Shown here: piece by piece, positions 46,433-57,494 of the stretch | Layout: every line of letters begins with the position of its first letter | Numbering within the stretch: the stretch's first letter is position 1 | Assembly: GCF_020283565.1 (NCBI RefSeq) | Contig: NC_060065.1 | Location: forward strand, 20,808,866-20,872,865 | Direction: 5' to 3' | Length of the DNA stretch: 64,000 bases | Source: Trifolium pratense | Lineage: Eukaryota > Streptophyta > Magnoliopsida > Fabales > Fabaceae | Translations under genes and position numbers: made by a program | The notes under the pieces: generated by a model | What the model saw: only the letters and a program-made list of their open reading frames with translations | What the model was told of the DNA's origin: nothing | The model's database searches: none

Positions 46433-46875
46433 TCATCCATAATTTTTTTTTAAAGAAATTGAAAATCATTTGATATTTTATTTAGATCCATCAAGATTAA
46501 CGGTATTCAATAAAAACTCAAAAACCATTAATCTTGATGAGTCTCAACAACATTAAATGAGTTTCAATTTCTCTAAATTTTTTTTATGGATAATCTATAT
46601 GATATAATTTTTCAATCCAACGATAGATTTTGTAAAATTTGTATTCTCATTATAACGTTATTCGAAATTTGTGCACCATATACCACATAAATGACTATTT
46701 CATGTTAGTCAAAATTTAAAAAATTGTACAAGAAAAAAAACTTAATCAATGCCAACAAGTCAAATGTATTAGATACAAAATTTGGACCCAATACATTTTG
46801 ACTTTTCAAAATATGTTTTGTATTTGGTTTACTTGACTTTAGGTAAACTTTTGTAGTCTACCTCGGTATGTCTTG
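46146..46875. other. AT-rich intergenic DNA with a (TA)n run
   Basis: No gene. A (TA)n microsatellite of about 55 bp is at 46376-46430. The segment from about 46300 to 46720 has some inverted symmetry (GTGCATAAG...ACCATATACCACATAAATG) and may be a degraded MITE. Confidence 0.45.
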
Positions 46876-47404
46876 TAGGGATGGCAAAAAAACCCAAACC
46901 CGAGAGACCCGTCCGAACCCAAACCCAAGTCAACGGGCAAAACCCGATTTGACTGGGTTTGGGTTTGGGTGACACCCGATAATATGGGTGTGGGTTTGGT
47001 ATCAGTCAAACCCACACCCGAAACCCATACACCCACCCGAAATATTTTATAATTACCTAATTACCCCCATAGTCTTCCTCAGTTTCCTTGGAAGACCTTA
47101 AATTTTAGTTGTAATTTAATTTCTTGAAAGTCTATGTTTGAATTTCCTTGGAAGACCTTAATTTTAGTTGTAATTTAATTCAAAGTCTATGTTGGAATTT
47201 AATTTCTTAAATTTGCAAATTATTTTCAAATGTGCTGCGGGTTTGGGTTTGGGTGGAAAAAACCCGAACCCAATGGGTGTGGGCGTGGGCATTGTTTTGC
47301 CACCCGAACAGCCTTTGGGTTTGGGTTTGGGTTTGGGTGATGATTTCGGGTGTGGGTTTGGTAAGTGTCAAACCCGCACCCATGGGCGCCCGTTGCCATC
47401 CCTA
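46876..47404. mobile_element. hAT-type MITE (TAGGGATGGCAA family), copy 2
   Basis: 529 bp with termini TAGGGATGGCAAAAAAACCC and CGTTGCCATCCCTA and a perfect 8-bp duplication ATGTCTTG (46868-46875 and 47405-47412). Subterminal ACCCGAAACCC / GGGTTTGGG repeats are inverted. The core contains a ~67-bp imperfect tandem duplication (TTTCCTTGGAAGACCTTAA at about 47080 and 47140). Confidence 0.88.
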
Positions 47405-47570
47405 ATGTCTTGTGCTGGGGGCTGTTTTATGTTAATATATCTCATTTTGCCTTGTTAAAAAAAAATTGTGTTTGCTTATATTTTATTCCAAAAGATATTA
47501 TTGATTTTTAAGAGCTTAACTTTGTAACTTTAATGTATAAAATTCAAATTTATTTTAATTAATAAAAACT

Positions 47571-47841
47571 TCTATACCTATATATAAAGATGATACACAA
47601 AATTTTGCTGTAAACTTTTTATAATACCAACAATACCCTTGACATAAGACACCATAACATAACATAACATAACATAAGACTTTTTTTTAGTAGCAAAAAT
47701 CTTTTATTAACAAATTCACTATAACATAAGATTTTTTTTAGTAAATTTTTTTTTATTAACAAACTCACCATAACATAAGACATGTTTTTTTTTTTTACAT
47801 AAATTTGCATAATGAACACAGACAGGTGCGTTGGCCGCTAG
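47571..47841 (+). mobile_element. Helitron-like repeat, copy 1
   Basis: It starts TCTATACCTATATATAAAGA and ends GACAGGTGCGTTGGCCGCTAG, with CTAG followed by T. TC...CTRR ends with a GC-rich hairpin near the 3' end are Helitron traits. It shares ATAATACCAACAATA and AGTAGCAAAAATCTTTTATT with the inverted copy at 52372-52545. The interior is partly duplicated (ATAACATAAGA repeated). The hairpin here is degraded. Confidence 0.45.
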
Positions 47842-48566
47842 TAATTAATAAAAACTAATCACTAAAACAAAATAGTTTAAATTTATTTTAGTTTTTTTAT
47901 GCAAAATTAGAAGTGCTAAATCAATACTTTCAAAAGTATTACTAACATTAAAAATAAAATTAAAAGGCGGGGGCGTAAATCAAGTCCATAAAATAAAATT
48001 AACAAAAACAAAAATCAAACAAGTCAAATATGTCCCGAAAGAAATATGAGAAACTCTAAACTGAGCCATATCCATACATTTAATTTCCACCCTAGCTATA
48101 AAGATGATAAACTCTAAACTGAAAAGTTCTAATCAAATTTAAGATCATTTTCAATTGATGTGAAGCTTCCAATTGGTCATTAGTCAAAAATAATGTTAAA
48201 CTATGTTGCTTAACTAATTCAAGCACCCAAACCAACATTAAATTTTCAGGTAAAATGAATATTGATTTTATATAAATTAAATTACAGTATATTTTCATCT
48301 TAAAAACAAATATTTTTTTTACAAAATATCCATATCTCAAAAATCAAAACTATAAGAAAATGAACACAAACTTCATCAACTTCAATTATTGATGTGACCA
48401 TTTGATCTACTATAATCAATCAGAAGAAAGAAACATAGCAAGAATATGTAAGAGACAAATATGAAAATCTAATAACAATTAAAGATCTATGAAACCAAAT
48501 AAAACAAAATAAAAGTATGGGAATGTACGTAACCTTAGGAACCTATAATTGTAACTCCCGCGACGC
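47842..48566. other. AT-rich intergenic DNA
   Basis: No gene or repeat boundary recognised. This is the 3' side of the NET4-like locus. Confidence 0.5.
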
Positions 48567-49937
48567 CTATGAACGATAAGTGTGCTCATGCGAAAACCAT
48601 AGTCGTCTAAATGCTTGACGAAGTTTGACATATCTACTTCTATAGTACTCAAGCGAAAAGCATAGTCGTCGAATTGCCTCCTTCTTCTCCTCAGCCATAT
48701 CCGAGATCACACCATTCTGTCTAGTTAACTCTTGTTCAAATTCTCCCACTCACAGCTTCAATTGTGATATATATATTTCTTCAAATTTGATATTTGATTG
48801 TTCTTTGAGAATATCTTAAAATTAAGCTTATCAATCTTGGCATCGAGTTCGTCTCTTTCAATCATTAGCTTATCGAACTCCTTTTTTGCAGCTACTACAT
48901 CATTTTTTCTCTGACAAAGTTCTTCTCTCAAAGAACTTATTTCATCTTGCAAAACCATTTGTTGAGTAGCATGCAATTCTTCTTGTTTCAACTTTTCAGC
49001 TTCATATTGCCTTAATTTGTTTTCTAATTCATGGTTTCTTGACTCACACTTCTCCAATTTAGAGGTCAATTGTAAATTCATTTCTGACAAACTTGCAATG
49101 TCATAATGTATCTCATCTTTCTCCAATGAGAACTTAGCCTTCAAATCAAGCATTTCCGAGTTCAACTTTTGCACCCGAAACTCATGGCTTGTTTTAACAG
49201 CCTCATACTTTATAACCAAATTTTCTAGCATTTGAATATGATTTCTCCCTAAAACTACCTCGCATTCTAATTTAACCATATTTTCCTGTGTCACTTTAAG
49301 CTGATCTTGCAATTCCCTTACTACCAAGTTCCTTTCTTAAAATTGCAATATCATCTTTTGATATCTTGAGTTGTTCATTAGCATCCTCGAGCTTTTCCGC
49401 CATATTTGCAACCTTGTTGACATAATGAGGAATCTGAGTATCCAATTCAACATTTTTCTTTCGCAATTTAGCGAGCTGATTCTCCCTTTCCTCAATTTGA
49501 ATCTTCATTTTGAAAATCTCTTCTTCCGAAAGCTCCTTTTGTTTATGCACTTCTTCCTCTTTTAGCTTCAATTCTTCACGCACATTACCGAGCTGATTCT
49601 CCCTTTCATTGAACTTTTTAAGCAACTCATCATAATTTCTATTGTCAATCTCCCACAACAAACTATCATCTGTATTTTCCACTCCAACAAATTGGTTTTC
49701 TTTTTCCATTTCAAGATGCTTCACTTCCAAGTTAATACCTTCAAGGGGTCCTTCAGATGTCCCATCGCAATTGACTACGGACAAGATATCAGTTTCAGGT
49801 TCGGAGTCCCAAGACGATAAAGGTGATTCACAACCCTCATTCACATAAGACACATAGCTATTTTCACCATCAAAGTTATTAGGGAAGTCCATATTGAGAG
49901 GTTGAAGGCCAGAATCAGAATCGCTAGAGCCCTCCAT
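48567..49937 (-). pseudogene. NET4-like (KIP1-like) coiled-coil protein, broken and lacking the NAB domain
   Basis: Reading minus from ATG 49937 (MEGSSDSDSGLQPLNMDF): an acidic segment, then DDSLLWEIDNRNYDELLKKF and long coiled coil (ERENQL repeats). The frame ends near 49296 after a one-base shift around 49311-49318. Homologous coiled coil continues in another frame (VVRELQDQLKVTQENMVKL ... KLNFKIFSKNNQISNL) to about 48770, shifts again, meets a TGA at 48750-48752 and finishes with EKKEAIRRLCFSLEYYRSRY, the tail typical of NET4/KIP1-like proteins. The actin-binding NAB domain that should precede is absent upstream; TTTCAG sits right before the ATG like a splice acceptor. NET proteins link actin to membranes. 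Two shifts and a stop argue for a pseudogene, though assembly errors could mimic this. Confidence 0.65.
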
Positions 49938-50774
49938 CTGAAACTCTATGATAAAAATTCTGCACTTGAAGAAAGAAAGAAAATGTTTAAAGCATGTTTA
50001 CGAAGAAAGATGCAATATGGAAGTTACTACTAGTCATGAAAGTTCATATTATCCTATGCACAATGCTTTCTACTCTCCCTTTTTCTCTTCTGTGTAATAA
50101 AAACCCTAAATAGATGCATACAAACCTTTTATTTCCAATCATCAACAATAAAAAAGGAAACAGGCAAACCACCATTTTGATCCCTGAAAATGTATCTCGC
50201 AGAGTCTCAGTCACATTCATCACTGAATATATCAAATTTGCAATTAAGTCCAAAAGTGTCTATTTTATTGGTCATTTTGATCCTCAAATATGTTTTTAGA
50301 TAGTCAATATAGTTTTCAAATGTGTTTTTTCCTTATTCGGTTTAGTCTATAAAATTACTAACAAAAGAGGTACTAGAGATGTATTTGCAATTTTGATACA
50401 TTCAGAAACTAACATGATGGCGAGTTACACTTCCAAAAATTAAAATAGTCGTTTGCCCAAAAGGAGCACAATCCTAGTTCTCAAGTCAATATTATCAGAC
50501 CAACCAAGTGGGTTATCGGTTGTATTGTTAAACTTATTTGTGGCAAAATCTAAAACTAGGGGTAAAAAAAGAAAAACAAATAGATATAGTTCTCGACTAT
50601 GAAACACAATTCGGCCGAAACCGACACCATACATATGATTAGATTAGATAAATTATGTTATTTTCTTAAATTATAATCGGTGTTGATATCTTGGTCCGAA
50701 TTGTGTATGTGTCCGTGGTTCATCCATGCTCAGTAGTCACTGACCTGAATGGAGCTAAAATGACCGAAAGAAGA

Positions 50775-50809
<35 letters not shown>

Positions 50810-51101
50810 TGAAGTACAGTCAAAGGGTTAGGTTTTGATGCATGCCGCGACTATTAACAAATTATGTGGTGTTACTTGTTACGAGTAGTTGATAGTGTCC
50901 ACCTTTTACGATCTACTCGAAGTTTTTTTTTTTTTTGAAGTTTTATTCAATTTATTTCATTTTTTTTAAACGCATCATATTTGGATAAACATTAAAATAA
51001 ATAAAAAGTGAACCTCGGTATATGTCTAAATAAGATATATATTAAATGATTCTTTTTTTTTCTTATTGGATTTTCAAAATTGTTTACTAATTCTTTTTTT
51101 T
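49938..51101. other. Intergenic DNA with a (GAT)n microsatellite
   Basis: No NAB-domain exon of the NET4-like locus is found on the minus strand here. A (GAT)n run of about 33 bp is at 50776-50808. The rest is AT-rich. Confidence 0.5.
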
Positions 51102-51177
51102 ATGAAAAATTGTGTTTTTTCTTTAATTGATGAAAAATTGTTTATTTATCACAAAAAAAAATGAAAAATTGTTTATT
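51102..51177. repeat. Two adjacent short tract insertions with direct repeats
   Basis: ATGAAAAATTGTTTATT at 51130-51146 recurs exactly at 51161-51177 around TATCACAAAAAAAA (14 nt). Its first 12 bases also occur at 51102-51113, separated by GTTTTTTCTTTAATTG. Confidence 0.6.
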
Positions 51178-52251
51178 ATGTACAATAATAGAATCTTTAA
51201 ACTCAAATAGACACTATAGACTCAAACTATATATTTTAGTCAAAAGTGTCTTAAATAAAATAAATTCAATTTCAATTTGCTAGAGTCGCCTTTTATTTTA
51301 ATGAGGTAACTCAACCATGATTAAAGAAAAATATATTGATCTCACTGATGATTTGAAAATTAGTACTTTCTCTATTAGTACATTGTGTGATTTTGTTGTT
51401 CTACAAATTTATATTTTCATTGGATTTCAAATTCAAATTGGTGAAATTTTACATTTTGAATTTGACGGGGACGTACTATTGCGACATACTAGAGTTAGTT
51501 AATAGGTTATAAAGTTGGTTAATTAGGAGATTAGAAAGTTAGTTAGACTAGAGTTAGTTAATAGATTATAAAGTTGGTTAATTAGGAGATTAGAAAGTTA
51601 GTTAGGGAGTTAATTACTCCAAATAACTCTATAAGTCATAGTACATTTTTTTCATTCATTTTTATCAATCTATATTCATTCAATAGGAATTCTTATGAGT
51701 ATCTTCCTCATGAATACTCCTATACATTCTATCTTGCCGACATCTATGATTTTTATCCCTTCATTCCATGATTCATAACAGCGTTATTTTCTACTCCTTC
51801 CTCTGTTCCAAAACTTTGGTCCTTCTAGAGGTTTGCACATGAATTAAGAAATAATAAAAATTGATAAGTTAAATAATTCTAAATGTTGCTTTATTAAGAA
51901 AGAGAAAACTCTTTTAATGAATGTTTTAGTTTTTGTAAGGGTATAAATGGTAAAACATCATTAATTGTATCTTAGTTTCTTAAAAGAACTAAAATTTTGA
52001 GATAAAACTAAAAGGACAAAAAAAATTGAGATTGAGTGGGTATTTGCTAATGGTGGCGTTTAGGGTGCACAAAATGTAAAATTTGTGCACCATACACAAA
52101 GTATCAAAAAGTTATAGTGAAAATATCTTCTCCAATTAACTTTTTAAATTGTAAAAAATAATCTTTTTAATATAAATTGTTGTCTCGATTTATTTGAAGA
52201 AAATATAGAATAAAAATATCTATAGCTATACGAAAAACCTTATTAATCTAT

Positions 52252-52305
<54 letters not shown>

Positions 52306-52371
52306 AATAACTTATAATTTATAAAAGTCATACAATATTCAAGATGGTTTCGTGAATAGCTTTATTATATG
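51178..52371. other. Intergenic DNA with a 59-bp tandem duplication
   Basis: ACTAGAGTTAGTTAATAG begins at 51488 and again at 51547, giving two nearly identical 59-bp units. The following 200 bp (to about 51780) resemble the end of a retrotransposon LTR in composition, but no partner or primer site is seen. A (TA)n run lies at 52257-52303. No gene. Confidence 0.5.
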
Positions 52372-52545
52372 CCAGACAGGCGCGTTCCGCGCCTGCCTGT
52401 GACTGACTTATGTTAAAAAAAAAAGTCTTATATTATGATGAATTTGTTAATAAAAGATTTTTATTGCTAAAAAAATAAGAATATTGTTGGTATTATGAAA
52501 AATCGATACCAAAAATATTTGTATTATCTTTTTATATAGTATAGA
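52372..52545 (-). mobile_element. Helitron-like repeat, copy 2
   Basis: Read on the minus strand it starts TCTATACTATATAAAAAGAT (from 52545) and ends with the hairpin CAGGCGCGGAACGCGCCTG followed by TCTGG. An 8-bp GC stem ahead of CTRR is as expected for a Helitron 3' end. The base before TC is A, but the base after CTGG is C, not T, which weakens the case. It shares sequence with 47571-47841 in opposite orientation. Confidence 0.5.
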
Positions 52546-53070
52546 TGTAGTATTAAGTTGGTAATCATTCATGTATAGGCAACCCATTTGCCACTTATTC
52601 ACATTTATGATTTGAATTTTTTAAATTGATTAGTTAATGGAAGTTGTGAAACTAAGTCAAGGGTAAAATAAGTATATTGAAAAGTTCATCCCAAACTCAT
52701 ATATACTTTTTATATAATGTTATAGATATATTATATTAGGAAAAATAGTTTTTAAAGAATAACTTAATAATTTTTAGTGATATATACTATAAAGATAAGA
52801 TACTAAAAACTGATTGTAAATATAATAATCTATGTCGATGTGCATGTATACTTCTGTAGAGAATAAATTTTTGATACATGATAATTGATACATGATTCAA
52901 TCAATTAAATCATTTCAAATACTGTAAATTATACATATTAAATGTCATAAAAACATTTGATTCCCTAAATCTTTCATGGAGGGTATACCAATAAAGTGAC
53001 ATTTTATAGTACAATGAATGCCAGTTGGAAATTACTCATACATACCCACCTAATAACTTCTACAAATCAA
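52546..53070. other. AT-rich intergenic DNA upstream of MADS gene
   Basis: No gene or repeat boundary recognised. Confidence 0.5.
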
Positions 53071-53077
53071 TCCAAGT

Positions 53078-53103
53078 ATATAAAATTGGTCTATATATAA
53101 AAA
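53078..53103 (+). promoter_or_regulatory. TATA boxes of type I MADS gene
   Basis: Two candidate TATA elements, GTATATAAAA and CTATATATAAAAAA, lie about 90-115 bp upstream of ATG 53193. Confidence 0.5.
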
Positions 53104-53192
53104 ATATAGTGAGATATTATTCATCACAAAAATTACAATATTCAACTTTTTTTTTCTCAATTTTCTTTTGCCTTTATTCTGGTCACAATATC

Positions 53193-53948
53193 ATGACTAG
53201 AAAAAAGGTGAAACTTGCTTTCATTTCAAATGATGTTGCAAGAAAAACAACATATAAGAAAAGGCAAAAGGGTCTATTGAAGAAGGTTGAAGAACTAAGC
53301 ACCCTTTGCGGAATTGATGCATGCGCTATAATTTATGGCCCTTATGATCCTCAACCTGAGATTTGGCCAACACCGCAGGGAGTTCAAAGTGTGCTCTCAA
53401 AATTCAGGACGATACCTGAATTTGAGAAGAGCAAAAAAATGTTGAATCAAGAGACATTCATGCAACAAAGGATTTTGAAGGCTAAAGATCAAGTGAAGAA
53501 GCAAATGAAAGATAATAAGGAGAAAGAGATGACACTTCTAATGTTTCAATGCCTTAATTTAGGTGAAATTGTACACAACAATTTGTCAAGGACTGATTTG
53601 AATCATCTTGATTGGTTGATCGATCAAAATTTGAAGGACATTGATAAAAGGTTGGAAGTAGAAGATAATAATTATAATAATGGCCCAAGTCAAATCATAA
53701 CTACTCAAAACCAAGTTCCAGTCCAAATGGCACTACCACCGTCGTCGCCACCACCGGCAACACCTTGGAAGGAGGAAATGACAATGGTGATGGGTCATAG
53801 TGGAATGACAATGAATAATGATGACATCATGCAAAGGAAGTTCTTGATGGATTTGATGGTGAATGGTAATGGAGATGAGACAATTCCATTTGGTCATCCT
53901 CATGATGCAAATCTTCAAAGTGGATTTTGGTCTAATCAACTACCTTAA
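53193..53948 (+). CDS. Type I (M-gamma, AGL80-like) MADS-box transcription factor
   Basis: A single exon of 251 residues. The start chosen is ATG 53193 (MTRKKVKLAFISNDVARKTT), where every M-gamma MADS protein begins; the frame continues 56 codons upstream, but that part covers the TATA boxes and 5' UTR. Residues 1-60 are the MADS domain: basic helix RKTTYKKRQKGLLKKVEELS, then LCGIDACAIIYGPYD and EIWP, a motif characteristic of the AGL80/PHERES branch. A coiled-coil-like segment follows (about 76-150). The tail has a proline run (PPSSPPPATP) and a Met/Asn-rich end. There are no introns and no K-box, as usual for type I. Family members act in the central cell and endosperm. No defect is visible. 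Confidence 0.92.
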   Translation: MTRKKVKLAFISNDVARKTTYKKRQKGLLKKVEELSTLCGIDACAIIYGPYDPQPEIWPTPQGVQSVLSKFRTIPEFEKSKKMLNQETFMQQRILKAKDQVKKQMKDNKEKEMTLLMFQCLNLGEIVHNNLSRTDLNHLDWLIDQNLKDIDKRLEVEDNNYNNGPSQIITTQNQVPVQMALPPSSPPPATPWKEEMTMVMGHSGMTMNNDDIMQRKFLMDLMVNGNGDETIPFGHPHDANLQSGFWSNQLP

Positions 53949-53971
53949 ATAAAAGCACGTGCATTTGTTTG

Positions 53972-54174
53972 ATGTTTTCTCTTTTGATTTCCCCGTGATT
54001 TTTTTATACTCTTGATATTTTAATTTTGTCCTTATAAAAAATTTCGGTTTTTATAAACTGAAATTTGTTTTCAAGATAAAAAAAAGTTTCGGTTTTTATA
54101 AACCGAAGTTTTTTGCAAGGATAAAATTTGAAATTTAGGAACATAAAAGAAAGACGGGATCGGGAGAGAAATAG
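53972..54174. mobile_element. MITE with GATGTTTTCTCTT ends, copy 2 (degraded)
   Basis: Left GATGTTTTCTCTTTTGAT and right GATCGGGAGAGAAATAGC are partly inverted. The core repeats TTTCGGTTTTTATAAACTGAA and TTCGGTTTTTATAAACCGAA, hairpin motifs like those in 38401-38615. It lies just downstream of the MADS stop codon and probably within its 3' UTR. Confidence 0.5.
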
Positions 54175-54406
54175 CATACTCTTGGAGATGGATATGTCCT
54201 AAGTAACCCCAATTTTTTAATCTGTCATGATATGGTCTTCTTCTTCTCTTTTTTTTTTTAATTTCTTTGGGTGTATGTGAAGACACAACTATAATTTGTT
54301 ATGGTTTAATCTTCCCATCTTTATTTCTTATGTGTAATTTTGTCATCTTGTGCGACTATGGTTTCACATGTTTATTGATATGCTTCTAAATTACGAGGGG
54401 GTGAAC

Positions 54407-55195
54407 AAGGGGTGTACATAGATTAGGTAAATCCGGTCGATCCGGTCAAACCCACCCAATCTAACTCAAAAAAGTGGGTTGGATCGGGCAAGTGGGTGGA
54501 TCTGGATTTCAAAAGTGAAAAACCCATAAAAAAGTTTGGGTTTCGGGTAAAATCGAATCCACCCAAAAAATTCACTGACCTAGTAGTGCTATAATTTTTG
54601 AAATATTTTTATGAAAATACTAAAGATTTTGTCATTTATCATTAAATATTTTTATATTGAAAATAAGTTATTCTATTTTTTAAGAAAATAAAAAGATTGA
54701 ATAATTTTTATAAACAAATATGATAATTCATCGCACTATTTTTTAAAAAATAAGAATATTAAATAATTTTCATAAACAAATATGATTATTCTTCGTTTAG
54801 TCATTTGATATTTAAAAAAGGAAAAAAAAATCATTTGGATAACACATTATCCAACCCGTAAATTAGTGGGTATACACAAAAAGTAGGTGATTACTTTTTA
54901 TAGTGAACAAAAGTTACATTATTTTTCAAAAAAAATACAATAAAATACAATGGTTGAGTTATTTTTATGAAAAAATATGATGATTCGACATTTATATTTT
55001 TAATATAAAAAAATAGAAAAATAATTCGGGTAACCCACTACCCAACTCAATCCAACCCGAAAATTAGTGGGTTTACCCATCCCAGACCAATGTTATAACG
55101 GGTGGTTATTTACTATATCCAATCCGGAGTACCTTATGTGGTTCGGGTTTTGGTTTTGGTCAAACCCAACCCAATCCGGCCCACGTATACCACTA
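54407..55195. mobile_element. hAT-like non-autonomous element
   Basis: 789 bp. Left end AAGGGGTGTACATAGATTAG and right end CCACGTATACCACTA are imperfect inverted repeats. An 8-bp duplication with one change flanks it: GGGTGAAC (54399-54406) and GGGTGGAC (55196-55203). Subterminal GGTCAAACCCACCCAAT-type repeats are inverted, and the core is AT-rich. It is older than the hAT copies at 23.8 and 46.9 kb. Confidence 0.65.
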
Positions 55196-55273
55196 GGGTG
55201 GACACGGGGTCACCCGACTCGAAATTGAGAAATCCAGGGGAAAAAAAAAAGAAGGGGAGGGGGTCTTGGGGAA

Positions 55274-56509
55274 GAATTTTTTTTTTTCTACCCCAATAAT
55301 TGTCAATCTACCCCAACATTAATTTTGAATGGACGAATTTACCCTCAGATATAAACTAAAATCCTGAAGAAAAAAATTTGTTTACCAGAACACTTTGGAA
55401 AAAAGTGTTCTAATATGTAAATTTTTTTTGGTTACCGGAACACTTTGAAAAAAAATGTTCAGCTATATAAAATTTTTCTAATTTTTTTTTACTTGAACAC
55501 TTTGAAAAAAATGTGTAGGTATGTAAAATTTTTGCAAATTTATTTTGTTACCTACACACTTTGAAAAAAAGTGTTTATGTAAAAATTTTATAATTTTTTT
55601 TTGTTACCTGAACACTTTGAAAAAAAGTGTGTAGGTATGTAAAATTTTTCCAAATTTATTTTGTTACCTACACACTTTGGAAAAAAATATTCAGGTATGT
55701 AAAAATTTTCTAATTTTTTTTTGTTACATGAACACTTTGAAAAAAAGTGTGTAGGTAACAAAATAAATTTTGAAAGATTTTACATACCTACACACTTTTT
55801 TCAAAGTGTTCAGGTAAAATAAAATTAGATTTTTTATTTTTACCGGAACACTTTGGAAAAAAGTGTTTTGATATGTAAATTTTTTTTGGTTACCGGAACA
55901 CTTTGGAAAAAAATGTTCAGGTATATAAAATTTTTCTAATTTTTTTTTATCTGAACACTTTGAAAAAAAGTGTGTAGGTATGTAAAATTTTTCCAAATTT
56001 ATTTTGTTACCTACACACTTTGGAAAAAAGTGTTCAGGTATGTAAAATTTTTCTAATTTGTTTTTGTTACTTGAACACTTTGAAAAAAAGTGTGTAGGTA
56101 TGTAAAATTTGTCCAAATTTATTTTGTTACCTACACACTTTGAAAAAAAGTGTTCATGTATGTAAAAGTATTTAGGTAACAAAAAAAAATTAGAAAAATT
56201 TTCCATACCTGAACACATTTTTCCAAAGTGTGTAGGTAACAAAATAAATTTGGAAAATTTTTACATACCTACACACTTTTTTTCAAAGTGTTCAGGTAAA
56301 AAAAAAAAAATTTATATACCTGAACACTTTTTTTCAAAGTGTTCCGGTAACAAAAAAAAATTACATATCAAAACATTTTTTTCCAAAGTGTTCCGGTAAC
56401 CAAAATTTTTTCTTCAGGGTTTTAGTTTATATATGAGGGTAAATTCGTTCATTCAAAATTAATGTTGGGGTAGATTGACAATTGTTGGGGGTAAAAAAAA
56501 ACAAATTTC
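55274..56509. mobile_element. Mutator-like non-autonomous element filled with short repeats
   Basis: 1236 bp with a perfect 9-bp duplication CTTGGGGAA (55265-55273 and 56510-56518), typical of Mutator-like elements. The terminal inverted repeats exceed 100 bp: they start GAATTTTTTT and ACCCCAATAATTGTCAATCT on the left and mirror at about 56400-56509. The core is made of reiterated units around CACTTTGAAAAAAAGTGT, each a small palindrome, with spacers CAGGTATGTAAAATTTTT and TTTTGTTACCT. The first two thirds and the last third run in opposite orientation. A 172-codon open frame (55724-56242, minus) is only a translation of these repeats. Confidence 0.82.
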
Positions 56510-56650
56510 CTTGGGGAAGTGGTTGTACGGATGATCCACTCAATTTCATGTGAATAGATGTGGGCTGGATTGGATGATAGAACATTGTTCATTTGGACCA
56601 ATACCCATTCAACTTTTTTTAATTCTTTTATTAAAATGAAGATTAATCGA

Positions 56651-56892
56651 ATATTTGTTCTCTTGCGTTTATTTTAAGTTTTAAGTTGGTCTTTTATATT
56701 TTAAACGTTTAAAGTTGGTCCTTTAAGTTTCTAAGATTTGGATTAGTTGTCCTTATTTAATTATCTTTATAAGACAAACTAATTCAAATTATAGAAATTT
56801 GAGGGGCCAACTTAAAACGTTTAAAACATAAGGAACCAATTTGAAACGTTAACTTTAAACTTAAAATAAACGTAAGGAACCAAATTTATATT
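56651..56892. mobile_element. Foldback MITE
   Basis: Left TGTTCTCTTGCGTTTATTTT and right AAAATAAACGTAAGGAACCA are inverted, with further symmetry (AAGTTGGTC...GGGGCCAACTT) towards the centre. No coding capacity. Confidence 0.6.
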
Positions 56893-57314
56893 TAAATTTA
56901 AACTTCAAAATAATAATAGTAATAACAAAAGGATACAAATACGCCATCGATTTTGGTTATGAAGAGATGGATTTTTGGAAACCGACATCTTCCGCATTCA
57001 ACGTTCATTTTTCATAATTTTTTACACAAGACTCCTGACCCGTACCGGACCAAATGCTTTCATGAGTTGACGGTTATGCTGATTTCAAGTCGGGTTGCAG
57101 GTCTGTGCTCAGCCCTAATTCTATCCAAAAACTAAGTTTTACTTCGCTTATAAATTTGTTTAAGTAGCTATTTTCTATTGATTGTTGAATAAACTACACA
57201 AATTTTTTTTAAGGATAATATTTTTTTTTTTAAATAAAATAAAAACTTATCAATATCTTATGACTTCCGACATATAGGTGTGTAATTTTTTCTCTATACC
57301 TATTTATATAAGGA

Positions 57315-57494
57315 TTTAATTGATATTCACTGACGGTGTAAAATAATTTTACACTGTCAACTAATATCAACCATGTTTTTCGTCACATTATCCCACTTCA
57401 CCCCATTTTCTTGACATGACATGGCAAAATGATGATTATTTATTGGACAATCGTGTAAAACTATTTTACACCGTTAGTGCATATCAATTAAAAT
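57315..57494. mobile_element. MITE, GACGGTGTAAAAT family, copy 2
   Basis: Starts TTTAATTGATATTCACTGAC and ends GTGCATATCAATTAAAAT. It is the reverse-orientation relative of 2153-2331, sharing AATATCAACCATGTTTTTCG and CATGGCAAAATGATG. Confidence 0.7.

Noticed and set aside
51488..51780. Possible solo LTR after the 59-bp tandem repeat
   Set aside because: No defined TG/CA ends, target duplication, primer site or second copy in the window.
55724..56242. 172-codon open frame with repeated YIPEHFFPKC-type units, looks like a repeat protein
   Set aside because: It is a translation of the palindromic DNA repeats inside the Mutator-like element; no promoter, no homologous domain, and the same repeats continue outside the frame.
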